A stretch of DNA of 64,000 nt from an uncultured Flavobacteriales bacterium (GTDB taxonomy: Bacteria > Bacteroidota > Bacteroidia > Flavobacteriales_D > CAJJDF01), in contig CAJJDF010000016.1 in assembly GCA_905182785.1 (NCBI GenBank), positions 62,001-126,000 on the forward strand. The letters are read 5' to 3'. Every line of letters starts with the position of its first letter. The stretch's first letter is position 1. The translations under genes and the position numbers were made by a program. Below the pieces are notes generated by a model. That model had not been told where the DNA came from. It was given only the letters and a program-made list of their open reading frames with translations, and did no database searches. This document shows positions 54,174 through 64,000 of this stretch, in pieces.

Positions 54174-54911
54174 ATGAAATTTTTTAAAAAAATCTTACTC
54201 GTGTCAATGGTATTTAGTTTGAATACCAATTACGCAATTAATAACGCAAACACTATTGAAACATTACATGCTCATGATGTGAAATTTTCTGTTTTTGTTA
54301 AAAATGGAGAACAATTATTGAATGGAGCTACTGCAAAGGTATTAATCAATAATGTAGAAGTTGCAGCAGGCACTAGCAATGAAGTTGGAAATGTAGATTT
54401 ATTAGTTAAATCATATAAGCACGAAAAAGCGACAATTATTGTAAGTTATGACAGGCAAACAAAGACAATTAATAATTTGACTTTAGTAAACGGTAAGTTT
54501 TACTATGCTGATTTTGCAGTAGTAGATGTAATTGACCTTGAAAAATTTTCTAAAGAGAAGACCGCAACAGCTGGAGAAGTAAAAATTTCACAATCAAAAA
54601 CTGAAAAAGCAAAATTAGAGGGTGATAGTCAATTTAATAAAGCTAATAAGCTTAAAAAAAGTGAAGTAAAATATAAGAAGAAATTAAGCAAGATTAATAA
54701 ATCTCAAAGAAAGATTGATAAAGTTAATGTTAAATTAGACAAGTCTCAAAAGATGCTTGATGCTAAAGAAGAGAATATATCTGAAGATGCTGAATTTTTG
54801 AAAGTAAAGGATAGGCAACTAAGAATTGACAAGCAAAGAAATAAATATAATATGAGACAATTAAAATTGGATAAGAAACTTAAAAAGTTAAATAAAATGT
54901 ACAACAAGTAG
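54174..54911 (+). CDS. Secreted hypothetical protein with Lys-rich helical C-terminus
   Basis: Signal peptide, beta-rich N-domain, then KLKKSEVKYKKKLSKINKSQRKIDKVNVKLDKSQKML... Confidence 0.65.
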   Translation: MKFFKKILLVSMVFSLNTNYAINNANTIETLHAHDVKFSVFVKNGEQLLNGATAKVLINNVEVAAGTSNEVGNVDLLVKSYKHEKATIIVSYDRQTKTINNLTLVNGKFYYADFAVVDVIDLEKFSKEKTATAGEVKISQSKTEKAKLEGDSQFNKANKLKKSEVKYKKKLSKINKSQRKIDKVNVKLDKSQKMLDAKEENISEDAEFLKVKDRQLRIDKQRNKYNMRQLKLDKKLKKLNKMYNK

Positions 54912-55010
54912 AATAGTTGTTTATTCAATACATTTTAGCTTAAATTATTAAAAAATCTCCTTTATTCAGGGAGTTTTTTTTGTATCATTACAATCAAATT
55001 TGAAATAACA

Positions 55011-56027
55011 ATGAAGAATAATTCTACTAAGTATTTAATCCTTGCAGTTATAGTTTTAGCCGCAATATCTTATTTTGTTATGTTGCAAGATAATAAGCAG
55101 GGTGGATCCAAACCAATGAGTGATTTTGCTATTGAAAATACAGATGCAATTGATAAGATTATTATTACAGAATCTAACCGAAACAAAGCCGAATTGGAAT
55201 TGAAAAATGGGGAATGGATGTTGAATAATGAATTTAAAGCAAGACTAGTAAATGTGGAGCTTTTACTCAAAACTTTTAGAAATATAAAAGTTCAGACTTC
55301 CGTATCAAATGACATGAAGAAAACGGTAGTGGCGAACATGGCATCTAGGTATAAGAAAGTAGAGATTTTTGAAAATGGGAAGCTTTCTAAAACCTATTTT
55401 GTGGGTTCTGCAACCAAAGATCATTATGGGACTTATATGTTGCTAGAAAAGAACGGGAGAAAATCTTCTGAGCCATATGTAATGCATATTCCTGGGTTTA
55501 ATGGATTTCTTGAAAGTAGATTTTATACCAATGAAAATGACTGGAAATACTCAGGAGTTTTTGTTTACGAACCTTTAGCTATTAAATCTATAAAAGTAGA
55601 ACATGGAGAAATGCCAGAAGAGTCGTTTCTAATAACTCAAGAAGATAAGATAGTTTCTTTGGCTAGTATTAATGGAATAAAAATAGAGAAATTAAATAAC
55701 TCATTAGTAGAGAATTATGTTTTGATCTATGAAAAAATATTCTTCAATAAAATTGCAGATTTTTCTTCTGAAAAAGTAGATTCTATAAAAGCAATTACTC
55801 CTTTATATAAAATAGAAGTTGTGGATTCTAATGGGGATTTTAAAAAGGTAAATTTCTTACGTAAAAAGAAAGATTTTGTAGAAATTGACGAAGTAACAGG
55901 TGAAGAAATTATGTATGATGAAAATTACTTATTGGGATACTATCCAAAATCCAAGGAAATATTTGTTTTTCAGTTTTTTAACTTAGGAAATATCTTTGCT
56001 AAAAAATCTTATTTCACTTCAAATTAA
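55011..56027 (+). CDS. DUF4340 domain-containing protein
   Basis: N-terminal TM then DAIDKIIITESNRNKAELELKNGEWMLNNEFKARLVNVELLLKTFRNIKV. Confidence 0.75.
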   Translation: MKNNSTKYLILAVIVLAAISYFVMLQDNKQGGSKPMSDFAIENTDAIDKIIITESNRNKAELELKNGEWMLNNEFKARLVNVELLLKTFRNIKVQTSVSNDMKKTVVANMASRYKKVEIFENGKLSKTYFVGSATKDHYGTYMLLEKNGRKSSEPYVMHIPGFNGFLESRFYTNENDWKYSGVFVYEPLAIKSIKVEHGEMPEESFLITQEDKIVSLASINGIKIEKLNNSLVENYVLIYEKIFFNKIADFSSEKVDSIKAITPLYKIEVVDSNGDFKKVNFLRKKKDFVEIDEVTGEEIMYDENYLLGYYPKSKEIFVFQFFNLGNIFAKKSYFTSN

Positions 56028-56033
56028 GTTACC

Positions 56034-56222
56034 ATGAGTGATGATATGAGTGGTTTCTCTAAACGGGACAAGTTGGATAAAGATGAATTTTATTATTCCC
56101 CAGAGGGTTATATAATTTTTACAGAAAAGTACTTATCAAAAAGAGGGTATTGCTGTAAGAATGGCTGTAAACATTGTCCTTATGGATTTGATAAAAAAGC
56201 AGGAAGGATAATAAAAAAGTAG
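56034..56222 (+). CDS. DUF5522-like small Cys-rich protein
   Basis: 62 aa, YYSPEGYIIFTEKYLSKRGYCCKNGCKHCPYGF. Confidence 0.8.
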   Translation: MSDDMSGFSKRDKLDKDEFYYSPEGYIIFTEKYLSKRGYCCKNGCKHCPYGFDKKAGRIIKK

Positions 56223-57176
56223 TTATTTCACCTTTTTTTTTAAATTAATTCTCTGTCCAGCTTTAGGAACCGCACCTTCGTCTAGTCTATTCCTTTTGTA
56301 TAGTTTTTTTAGTTTCACTCCATACAATTGAGAAATGTCTCTCAATGTTTCCCCCTCTTCTACTTTGTGAAATTCTTCTTTAGATTTACATCTTTTCGGT
56401 TTAATAAAAATTCGTTCCCCTACAGTTAATTCATGAGACTTTTGCAGATTATTATATTTAGTAATTTGCCATTTTCTTATTCCTAATTCCTTTTCAATTT
56501 TTTTGTAATCATCTCCCCTTTTTACTATAAAATATGGAACAAGATTTGCAGTTTTAAAGATTGTGTGATTAATAGAATATGAGATGGTTTCTATTATTTC
56601 CCCAGGCTTTTTTGCAGATGTTATATTTTCATTTTTAGCAACATCAACAATCGGTTCAATAAAGTCAACATTATCGTACAGCTCAAGTTGATAACGTTCT
56701 ATCAATCCAATTAGTAATTTAGGATATTTAGGATTTGTAGCATACCCAGCTTTTTTTAATCCTTTGGCCCATCCTTTATAATCAGTTTTTTTTAGTTTGA
56801 AAAGAGGTTCATACCTTCTTTTTTTAAGAAAATCTGAGTGATCTTCATATGATTGCATAGCATTTTTATACTTCCTAAAACATTCATCTTTTTCGTCATC
56901 ATCTTGATAATATGTTTTGCCAGTCCAAGTAGAATGACATTTAATTCCAAAATGATTATTGGCTAAGGTAGCCAAGTTACTATTTCCGCTTCCACTTTCA
57001 AGAATACCCTGTGCCAAGGTTATACTCGCAGGAATTTGGTGTAGTTTCATTTGCAAAATAGCAACATCTTTCCATTTGGCAATATATTCTTGAGGAGATT
57101 GAGTTTGTGAATAAACGGAGGTATTAGTAAAAATAATTATGCTCATGCATAAAATACCTTTCAATAATTTATTCAT
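56223..57176 (-). CDS. Glucosaminidase domain protein with LysM repeats (peptidoglycan hydrolase)
   Basis: PASITLAQGILESGSGNSNLATLANNHFGIKCHSTWTGKTYYQDDD; LysM HKVEEGETLRDISQLYGVKLKKLYKRN. Confidence 0.92.
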   Translation of the reverse strand: MNKLLKGILCMSIIIFTNTSVYSQTQSPQEYIAKWKDVAILQMKLHQIPASITLAQGILESGSGNSNLATLANNHFGIKCHSTWTGKTYYQDDDEKDECFRKYKNAMQSYEDHSDFLKKRRYEPLFKLKKTDYKGWAKGLKKAGYATNPKYPKLLIGLIERYQLELYDNVDFIEPIVDVAKNENITSAKKPGEIIETISYSINHTIFKTANLVPYFIVKRGDDYKKIEKELGIRKWQITKYNNLQKSHELTVGERIFIKPKRCKSKEEFHKVEEGETLRDISQLYGVKLKKLYKRNRLDEGAVPKAGQRINLKKKVK

Positions 57177-58092
57177 AAATAACACGTTTATTTCTTTCTT
57201 CAAATCCATTTATTCCTTGTAAGCCTCCTGTATGTATTAATAGTATTTTTGATTCTTTAGGGAAATAATCCTTTTCAATCATATCATAAACGCCATATGC
57301 CATTTTACCATTATAAATCAAATCCCATTTAAACTGATGCGTTTGATAAAAATTGCGTACGAAATTAATTAATTCTTCTTTAATTTTCGCATATCCTCCA
57401 AAATGATACTCAGAAATTATAGAAAGTGATTGCATCAAGTCATTTGTTGTTTCATTTTCATTCACTACTTCATTTACAAAATTGGTAACTTCCTTTTTTA
57501 AGAAATCGCCTCCTTTCAATGCTGGAAAGCCAAGAACTTTACTTTTATTTTGATTAGAAATTGTAATGCCTGCAATAGTTCCTCCTGTTCCTATTGGGCA
57601 ACAAATGTAATCGTAGTCATTATTTTTTGGTATAATCTCCATACACCCATTTATTGCATAATAATTAGAACCTCCTTCTGGGATTAAATAAAACGAGCCA
57701 TAGATATTTCTCAAGTAATCTTTAAAGTCTGGGGTGTTTTTTAGTTTATAGGTAGTTCTGTCAATATATTGAATAACCATACCAAGCTCAATACAGTTTC
57801 TAAGAGTGTAATTAAGAGGTAATGTCTCTTCTCCCCTAATTATACCAATAGTATTAAATCCGTACTCTTTTCCTGCTTGAGCAACAGCAAGAATGTGATT
57901 GGAGTATGCTCCCCCAAATGTCATCAAGGTTTTATTCCCCTTTTTCTTGGCATTTTTGAGGTTATAAGTAAGTTTTCTTAATTTATTCCCTTGAATAACA
58001 GGGTGATTTAGATCCTCTCTTAATACATCAACAAGGATATTTTTATCTCGAAATAATTGTTCTTCAAGCCTATCTATTTTACTGGTTTCCAT
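57169..58092 (-). CDS. PLP-dependent 1-aminocyclopropane-1-carboxylate deaminase/D-cysteine desulfhydrase-like
   Basis: HPVIQGNKLRKLTYNL, TFGGAYSNHILAVAQAGKEYG, CCPIGTGGTIAG. Confidence 0.9.
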   Translation of the reverse strand: METSKIDRLEEQLFRDKNILVDVLREDLNHPVIQGNKLRKLTYNLKNAKKKGNKTLMTFGGAYSNHILAVAQAGKEYGFNTIGIIRGEETLPLNYTLRNCIELGMVIQYIDRTTYKLKNTPDFKDYLRNIYGSFYLIPEGGSNYYAINGCMEIIPKNNDYDYICCPIGTGGTIAGITISNQNKSKVLGFPALKGGDFLKKEVTNFVNEVVNENETTNDLMQSLSIISEYHFGGYAKIKEELINFVRNFYQTHQFKWDLIYNGKMAYGVYDMIEKDYFPKESKILLIHTGGLQGINGFEERNKRVIYE

Positions 58093-58247
58093 GTCTAAAA
58101 AAATATAAAATCACTGATTACTTAACAAAGATAAACTTTACTTCTAAACAAATTGGTGTTTATAATTAAGATGCTTGAAAACATTTAAGTATTTGTGAAA
58201 TAGAAAATAATTATTATATTTAACTATTATTAACAAAAAAAATAACT

Positions 58248-59075
58248 ATGAAAAAGAAAATTTTATTCGTTACAGCATTATTTGCCGGGAGTTTGGCATT
58301 TGCACAAGGTACAACTACATCAATGAAAAATAAGAAAGGACTAGAGGTCTTGCCACAAGCAGGTGACTGGGCTATTCAAATGAATGCAGCTCCTATGCTT
58401 ACGTATTTAGGAAGTGCATTTTCTAATGCAGGAGCAGTTTCTCCTGGTGCTTCTTCAACTTTTAGTAATAGTGTATTTGTAGGTAAGAAGTTTATTTCTG
58501 CTACAGAAGCATATAGAGTGAAAGTTGGAGTTAATTTCCAAAGAAACTCTGTTGAAGCTACTGCTTACAATGCAAATAGAACTGAGTATGTTAGTACTAC
58601 CAATACAAATACTACTAGTATAGTTCTAGGACTTGGTAAAGAGTGGAGAAGAGGACACAACAGACTTCAAGGTGTTTATGGAGCTGAAGCGTTACTTCAA
58701 ATAGGATCTTTCACACCAACAGTAAACATGGACTACAACATGGATTTAAAAATGGCTGTTGATAGTGGATTTGAAGCTGCAGGTGTTGCAAGAACAAATG
58801 GAGTTTCTAAATCTGGAGCTTTTGGTTTTGGAGTTAGAGGTTTTGTTGGAGTAGAATACTTTGTTTTACCTAAATTGTCTATCGGAGCTGAATACGGATG
58901 GGGAATTGGTTACATGACTTCTAGTGGAGAACAAGAAGACTTAGTATACAATGGTACTGATGTTTTAACTTTTACATCAAAAGGAAATAAAGAGTCTGGG
59001 ATTGTTGTTAATAACGACAATGGAGGAACAATTTTTGGAGGTACTGCTTCTTTTAATGTAACTTTCCATTTCTAA
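58248..59075 (+). CDS. Outer-membrane beta-barrel-like hypothetical protein
   Basis: Signal peptide MKKKILFVTALFAGSLAFAQ; terminal aromatic TFHF. Confidence 0.65.
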   Translation: MKKKILFVTALFAGSLAFAQGTTTSMKNKKGLEVLPQAGDWAIQMNAAPMLTYLGSAFSNAGAVSPGASSTFSNSVFVGKKFISATEAYRVKVGVNFQRNSVEATAYNANRTEYVSTTNTNTTSIVLGLGKEWRRGHNRLQGVYGAEALLQIGSFTPTVNMDYNMDLKMAVDSGFEAAGVARTNGVSKSGAFGFGVRGFVGVEYFVLPKLSIGAEYGWGIGYMTSSGEQEDLVYNGTDVLTFTSKGNKESGIVVNNDNGGTIFGGTASFNVTFHF

Positions 59076-59099
59076 GAAATTAGAAAAACAAGTTTAAAA

Positions 59100-59130
59100 A
59101 AATGTATCGATTTCTCGATACATTTTTTTT
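59100..59130 (+). terminator. Rho-independent terminator
   Basis: ATGTATCGA-ttt-CTCGATACAT followed by a T tract. Confidence 0.85.
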
Positions 59131-59135
59131 TGCTC

Positions 59136-59684
59136 TTAACTGAAATCATTTGCCAATTTCATGTTGTGTTTTTTTAATTCTTCTAGATCAGAATTGGACA
59201 TTACAAAATCTTTTTCGTCAAAAATAGATTGTCTTTTTATTGCGTCAATTCTTCGTTCTATGCTTCTTAAATATCTCCTTATGTTTTGCTCTGTTTCTAG
59301 AATAAGACCAGGTACAGCTACACTGTTTCCTTCTTTATCTTTGGCTACCATTGTAAAGTAAGAACTGTTGCAGTGAGTACAAGTACCTGTTTGTATATTT
59401 TCAGATTCTACTCTCACACCTACAACCATAGAAGTATTACCAGTAAAATTGATAGAAGCTTTTAATGTAACCAATTCTCCTACTCCAATAGGTTTCAAGA
59501 AATCAACTTTATTTACAGATGCTGTGACACAATAATTACCAGAATGCTTACTGGAACATGCAAATGCAATTTGATCCATTAAACTTAAAATGTACCCTCC
59601 ATGAATTTTACCACTAAAATTGGAATGGGAGGGAAGCATTAATTGTGTTAATACGATTTGAGAATCTTCTATTTTTTTGAACAT
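59136..59684 (-). CDS. Acyl-CoA thioesterase (hotdog fold)
   Basis: LMLPSHSNFSGKIHGGYILSLMDQIAFACSSKHSG. Confidence 0.9.
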   Translation of the reverse strand: MFKKIEDSQIVLTQLMLPSHSNFSGKIHGGYILSLMDQIAFACSSKHSGNYCVTASVNKVDFLKPIGVGELVTLKASINFTGNTSMVVGVRVESENIQTGTCTHCNSSYFTMVAKDKEGNSVAVPGLILETEQNIRRYLRSIERRIDAIKRQSIFDEKDFVMSNSDLEELKKHNMKLANDFS

Positions 59685-59745
59685 AGGTTGTTTTTTATCT
59701 TTCCAATAAAGTTATCCTTTTTGAATGAGAAAGGAGAAACTAAAA

Positions 59746-60318
59746 TTAAATGTGTTTATTCAAAAAAGTGTGAATGAAATCCGAATTCCAATTTGTCGCT
59801 CCTTTTTTCTTCATTATAATATTTCCTCTTTTATTAATAATAAAAGTTGTAGGAATACTACTAGATATTAGTTCTGGAGGAGTATTAGAAACCTCATAAA
59901 AATTTTGAAAATGGTAACTTTTATCTATCATAAATTTATTTACTTTTTCAGTTTTATCATTTGCCACAAATAGGAAAATAACTTTGTCTTGGTATTTGTC
60001 ATACAATTTTTGAAAACTAGGCATTTCTGCTACACAAGGAGGACACCAAGTTGACCAAAAGTTAATGACAATAACTTTGTCATTAAAGTCATTAAAGTCA
60101 ATTTGAGAGCCTTTATCGTCTGTAAGTTGCCAATTATAGTTATTAAGTGTTATCTGCTCTTCTAGGGGTATTTCTGAAGGCGAAAAATTGATGTAACGAT
60201 TTACGAATACTTTTAGATGGAAACCTAGTGGAGTTAAAAATATTATCAGAATAATTGCAGTAAATATTAAGTTGGATTTATGCTTTTTGAGGAATTTCAT
60301 TTTATAAAGTTTCATCAA
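59746..60318 (-). CDS. TlpA-like thioredoxin family protein
   Basis: VINFWSTWCPPCVAEMPSFQKLYDKY. Confidence 0.9.
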   Translation of the reverse strand: MMKLYKMKFLKKHKSNLIFTAIILIIFLTPLGFHLKVFVNRYINFSPSEIPLEEQITLNNYNWQLTDDKGSQIDFNDFNDKVIVINFWSTWCPPCVAEMPSFQKLYDKYQDKVIFLFVANDKTEKVNKFMIDKSYHFQNFYEVSNTPPELISSSIPTTFIINKRGNIIMKKKGATNWNSDFIHTFLNKHI

Positions 60319-60361
60319 AAATAGGGGATAGTTTTAACTAATACTGTAATATTTATTACAA

Positions 60362-60396
60362 AAAAAATCCCTCCTGATTTCTCAGAAGGGATTTAC
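60362..60396 (-). terminator. Terminator-like hairpin downstream of aconitase
   Basis: AAATCCCT...AAGGGATTT with A/T tract, minus orientation. Confidence 0.7.
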
Positions 60397-60415
60397 ATTT
60401 TAGTTTGTATTATAA

Positions 60416-62692
60416 TTAATTAGCTTCTGCATTTTCTCTTTTAATCAAGTTAAGAGCAGAACCTTCATTGTACCAGTCAATTTGTGGTTGGTTGTACGTG
60501 TGGTTCAACACAATACTTTCTTTGCTACCGTCCGCATGAACTAACTCCAGAGTCAATTGTTTTCCTGATGCAAATTCATTCAAGTCAGTAAAGTTAAAGG
60601 TATCGTCTTCTTTTATTTTGTCGTAGTCTGATTCCACAGCAAAAGTCAATCCTAACATTCCTTGCTTCTTAAGGTTTGTTTCGTGAATTCTAGCAAAAGA
60701 TTTAACGATTACTGCAGCTACTCCCAAAAATCTTGGTTCCATTGCAGCATGTTCTCTAGAAGAACCTTCTCCGTAGTTATGCTCTCCAAACACTACCGTT
60801 TTTACTCCAGCAGCTTTGTATTCTCTTGCAGTTGCAGGAACAGCTCCATATTTTCCAGTCAATTGATTTTTAATTGTGTCTGTTTCTTCATTGAAGTAGT
60901 TTACAGCTCCAATCAAACAGTTGTTTGAGATATTATCTAAGTGCCCTCTGTATTTCAACCAGGGTCCAGCCATAGAGATATGATCAGTAGTACATTTCCC
61001 TTTAGCTTTAATTAAAAGTTTAGCTCCGTCAATAGTATTTCCTAGTGGAGTAAAAGGAGTCAATAATTGTAATCTTTCTGAAGTTTCAGAAACCTCAACT
61101 TCAACACCGCTTCCATCTTCTAAAGGAGCTTCATACCCATTATCTTCTACATCAAATCCTTTTGGTGGTAATTCAAATCCAGTTGGCTCGTCAAATTTTA
61201 CTTGCTTTCCATCTTTGTTTGTTAATGTATCAGTCATTGGATTAAAATCCAATCTTCCAGATATTGCAATTGCTGCAACCATTTCTGGGGATGCTACAAA
61301 CGCATGAGTATTTGGGTTTCCATCAGCTCTTTTTGCAAAGTTTCTGTTGAAAGAGTGTATAATCGAGTTTTTAGGAGCATTTGATGGATCACTGTATCTC
61401 GCCCATTGTCCAATACAAGGTCCACAAGCATTGGTAAAGATAGTTGCATTTACATCTTCAAATGTTTTTATAATTCCATCTCTTTCTGCTGTAAATCTTA
61501 CAGTTTCAGACCCTGGGTTAATTCCAAATTCTGCTTTAGTGACCAATCCTTTATCTACAGCTTGTTTAGCGATAGATGCAGCTCTTGATAAATCTTCGTA
61601 AGAAGAGTTTGTACAGGAACCAATTAATCCCCATTCTACGTCTAATGGCCAACCGTTTTTAGTTGCTTTCTCAGTCATATCTGTACCTGCTTCAGTTGCG
61701 ATATCTGGAGAAAATGGTCCATTTAAAAGGGGCAATAATGTAGTTAAATTAATTTCAATTACTTCGTCAAAATATTGTTCTGGGTTAGCATAAACTTCAG
61801 GATCTCCCGTTAAGTATTCTCTAATTTTGTTTGCTTCTTCAGCAACATCAGCTCTGTCTGTAGCAATTAAATAACGCTCCATTGAGTCGTCATACCCAAA
61901 AGTAGAGGTAGTTGCTCCAATTTCAGCACCCATATTACAAATAGTTCCTTTTCCAGTACAAGACATAGAAATAGCTCCTTCTCCAAAATATTCAACTATG
62001 GCTCCAGTTCCTCCTTTTGCAGTTAAGATTCCTGCTACTTTCAAGATTACATCTTTTGGTGCAGTCCATCCAGATAAATTTCCAGTTAATTTTACTCCAA
62101 TCAATTTAGGGAATTTAAGTTCCCAAGGCATCCCTGCCATTACATCTACTGCATCAGCACCACCAACACCAATTGCCACCATTCCTAATCCTCCTGCATT
62201 TACAGTGTGAGAATCAGTACCAATCATCATCCCCCCTGGGAATGCGTAATTTTCTAATACTACTTGGTGAATGATTCCTGCTCCTGGCTTCCAAAAACCT
62301 ATTCCATATTTATTAGAAACGGAGGCTAAAAAATCAAATACTTCTGAAGAATTTTTTCTTGCAAACGGCAAATCTTTTTTTGCTCCTTGCTTTGCTTGAA
62401 TCAAATGATCACAATGAACTGTAGTTGGGACAGCAACTTGTGGTTTTCCAGCTTGCATAAATTGTAATAAAGCCATTTGTGCAGTTGCATCTTGACAAGC
62501 AATTCTGTCAGGTGCAAAGTCTACATAATCCTGCCCTCTTTTAAATGCAGTTGTTGCATTTCCATCCCAAAGGTGATTGTATAATATTTTTTCTGCTAAA
62601 GTTAAAGGTTTTCCCGTGATAGCACGAGCAGCATCTACGCGCTCTGTCATTCTGCTATACACTCCTTTTATCATTTCTATATCAAATGCCAT
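60416..62692 (-). CDS. Aconitate hydratase
   Basis: [58 protein letters not shown]; start chosen at [12 protein letters not shown]. Confidence 0.95.
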   Translation of the reverse strand: MAFDIEMIKGVYSRMTERVDAARAITGKPLTLAEKILYNHLWDGNATTAFKRGQDYVDFAPDRIACQDATAQMALLQFMQAGKPQVAVPTTVHCDHLIQAKQGAKKDLPFARKNSSEVFDFLASVSNKYGIGFWKPGAGIIHQVVLENYAFPGGMMIGTDSHTVNAGGLGMVAIGVGGADAVDVMAGMPWELKFPKLIGVKLTGNLSGWTAPKDVILKVAGILTAKGGTGAIVEYFGEGAISMSCTGKGTICNMGAEIGATTSTFGYDDSMERYLIATDRADVAEEANKIREYLTGDPEVYANPEQYFDEVIEINLTTLLPLLNGPFSPDIATEAGTDMTEKATKNGWPLDVEWGLIGSCTNSSYEDLSRAASIAKQAVDKGLVTKAEFGINPGSETVRFTAERDGIIKTFEDVNATIFTNACGPCIGQWARYSDPSNAPKNSIIHSFNRNFAKRADGNPNTHAFVASPEMVAAIAISGRLDFNPMTDTLTNKDGKQVKFDEPTGFELPPKGFDVEDNGYEAPLEDGSGVEVEVSETSERLQLLTPFTPLGNTIDGAKLLIKAKGKCTTDHISMAGPWLKYRGHLDNISNNCLIGAVNYFNEETDTIKNQLTGKYGAVPATAREYKAAGVKTVVFGEHNYGEGSSREHAAMEPRFLGVAAVIVKSFARIHETNLKKQGMLGLTFAVESDYDKIKEDDTFNFTDLNEFASGKQLTLELVHADGSKESIVLNHTYNQPQIDWYNEGSALNLIKRENAEAN

Positions 62693-62953
62693 AGTTCTAT
62701 TTTGAAGTTTGTTAAATAATTTATGCAAATTTAGCGAATTTACCACTGAAAATGAAATTAGAATTGCTTAATAATGCTATTTATAATATAACAAAATAAT
62801 TCGAGACTATCAAGTGTAAAACTCTTTTTTTTAGCTGATTGTTTTCACTTTGAGAAAAGGTTGTTTTCTGTATTTTTTGATAGAGATAAAAATCAATACA
62901 AAACAAAGTAAAGTAGAAGTGAAAAAAGTAAATAAAGAACATTATAGGTTTTA

Positions 62954-63296
62954 CATTTCGAACATGAGAAATGGGTAAAGCAATTGGAATTTTATAAAGA
63001 TGAATTGAAAACTTACAAGAATAGATTAGAAGACATTGTATTAATATTTATGGGGAAGTAAGTATTGGCCAACCTATAAATGTATAAAAATATTTATTAC
63101 AGAAAATGAAGGAATAGATATTTTGATAAATAAACATGAAGAGATTTTTTAAAATTAGTGTAATAGAAAATTCAGTTGATAGTGATCATAGACTGTTTGA
63201 ATATCATATTGGATTAAGGCATAGAATGGAAACTTTTTTGAAATTATACAATCAATAAAACCTGAATTTATGAGTTATTTAACTAAATATATGTAA
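62954..63296 (+). pseudogene. Decayed helical protein remnant
   Basis: HFEHEKWVKQLEFYKDELKTYKNRLEDIV ... SDHRLFEYHIGLRHRMETFLKLYN / SIKPEFMSYLTKYM* split across frames. Confidence 0.55.
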
Positions 63297-63432
63297 TTGA
63301 TTTATTCAGTTTTAATAGCATAAACAAAAAGAGTATGAAGTAAACTTAAGGCTCTTTTTGTTTTTTATTCGTAATTATTTCTTACTTATTAGAATATATG
63401 AATAGCTTTGCACTTTAATAAAAAATAATAGA

Positions 63433-63870
63433 ATGAAACGTATCAGGATTTATAAAGAGGTTTTTGAGGTAGAAGGCCCATTAGTATTGAAAGAATTGAA
63501 AACTAAATATAGAAATTTAGTAAAAGAATGGCATCCAGATAAGTTTCAAGACGAAGCAAAAAAAGAAGAGGCTGGTATTAAAAGTTCTGAAATAATTGAT
63601 GCTTACCATTTCTTAGTAAGTATTGCTCCAGAAACAAAGGAAGCTAACTTAGAAGAGTATAATACGATGCTTACTAATTGTAAAGTTGGTGATTTTAAAC
63701 ACGAGAAAAATGTGTTTGAAGTAACATTTACTGATGGAACTATTTATGAGTATTTTGGTGTGAATGAAAAATTATTTGCTAAATTTATTAATAGCGATAA
63801 GCAATTTAGATTTGCAAAAAGACAAATTTTTCACTCTTTCCCTTATAGAAAAGCAAAGAAAGAAGATTAA
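63433..63870 (+). CDS. J-domain-like plus KTSC domain protein
   Basis: ELKTKYRNLVKEWHPDKFQDE (HPD); VFEVTFTDGTIYEYFGVNEKLFAKFINSDKQFRFAKRQIFHSFPYRK. Confidence 0.78.
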   Translation: MKRIRIYKEVFEVEGPLVLKELKTKYRNLVKEWHPDKFQDEAKKEEAGIKSSEIIDAYHFLVSIAPETKEANLEEYNTMLTNCKVGDFKHEKNVFEVTFTDGTIYEYFGVNEKLFAKFINSDKQFRFAKRQIFHSFPYRKAKKED

Positions 63871-63893
63871 TTCGTTTAAAATTTAAACGCATA

Positions 63894-63927
63894 AAAAAAG
63901 GCTTGAAGTTTACTTCAAGCCTTTTTT
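63894..63927. terminator. Bidirectional rho-independent terminator
   Basis: AAAAAAGGCTTGAAGT-tt-ACTTCAAGCCTTTTTT, between convergent genes. Confidence 0.88.
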
Positions 63928-63948
63928 GTGTTCTGTAATTTTAAAATT

Positions 63949-64000
63949 TTACTCAGGTTTCAATTCAAAAGTATCCATAAATCCTGTATTGAAGTTTCCT
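63949..64000 (-). CDS. 3' end of a minus-strand CDS truncated by the window edge
   Basis: Minus-strand reading ...GNFNTGFMDTFELKPE*; identity not determinable. Confidence 0.5.
   Translation of the reverse strand, partial: GNFNTGFMDTFELKPE

Overview
AT-rich chromosomal window with the gene content of a Bacteroidota genome, probably Flavobacteriales (T9SS sorting tails, gliding-motility C-terminal domain, TAnnTTTG promoters). It is mostly housekeeping: a tRNA(Thr-Tyr-Gly-Thr)-tuf-tRNA(Trp)-secE-nusG-rplKAJL-rpoBC block, pckA, alaS, smpB, punA, aroE, hemW, phoH-like, mutA and aconitase. No rRNA, CRISPR array, prophage or intact transposon was seen. The main points of interest are: (i) a 2073-aa secreted T9SS protein made of nine tandem ~169-aa (507-bp) units; (ii) an adjacent MbnP-like / di-heme peroxidase (MbnH-like) lipoprotein pair with a decayed small Cys-motif gene just upstream; (iii) several unannotated gene remnants in long intergenic gaps (T9SS tail near 3.4 kb, lipoprotein/hydrolase chimera near 32 kb, helical protein near 63 kb), three of the reading-frame breaks falling on poly-A runs; (iv) three consecutive hairpins between rplL and rpoB; (v) a perfect 16-bp inverted repeat upstream of punA. 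I found no clear new multi-gene defence or biosynthetic system. Assignments come from reading protein motifs, not database searches.
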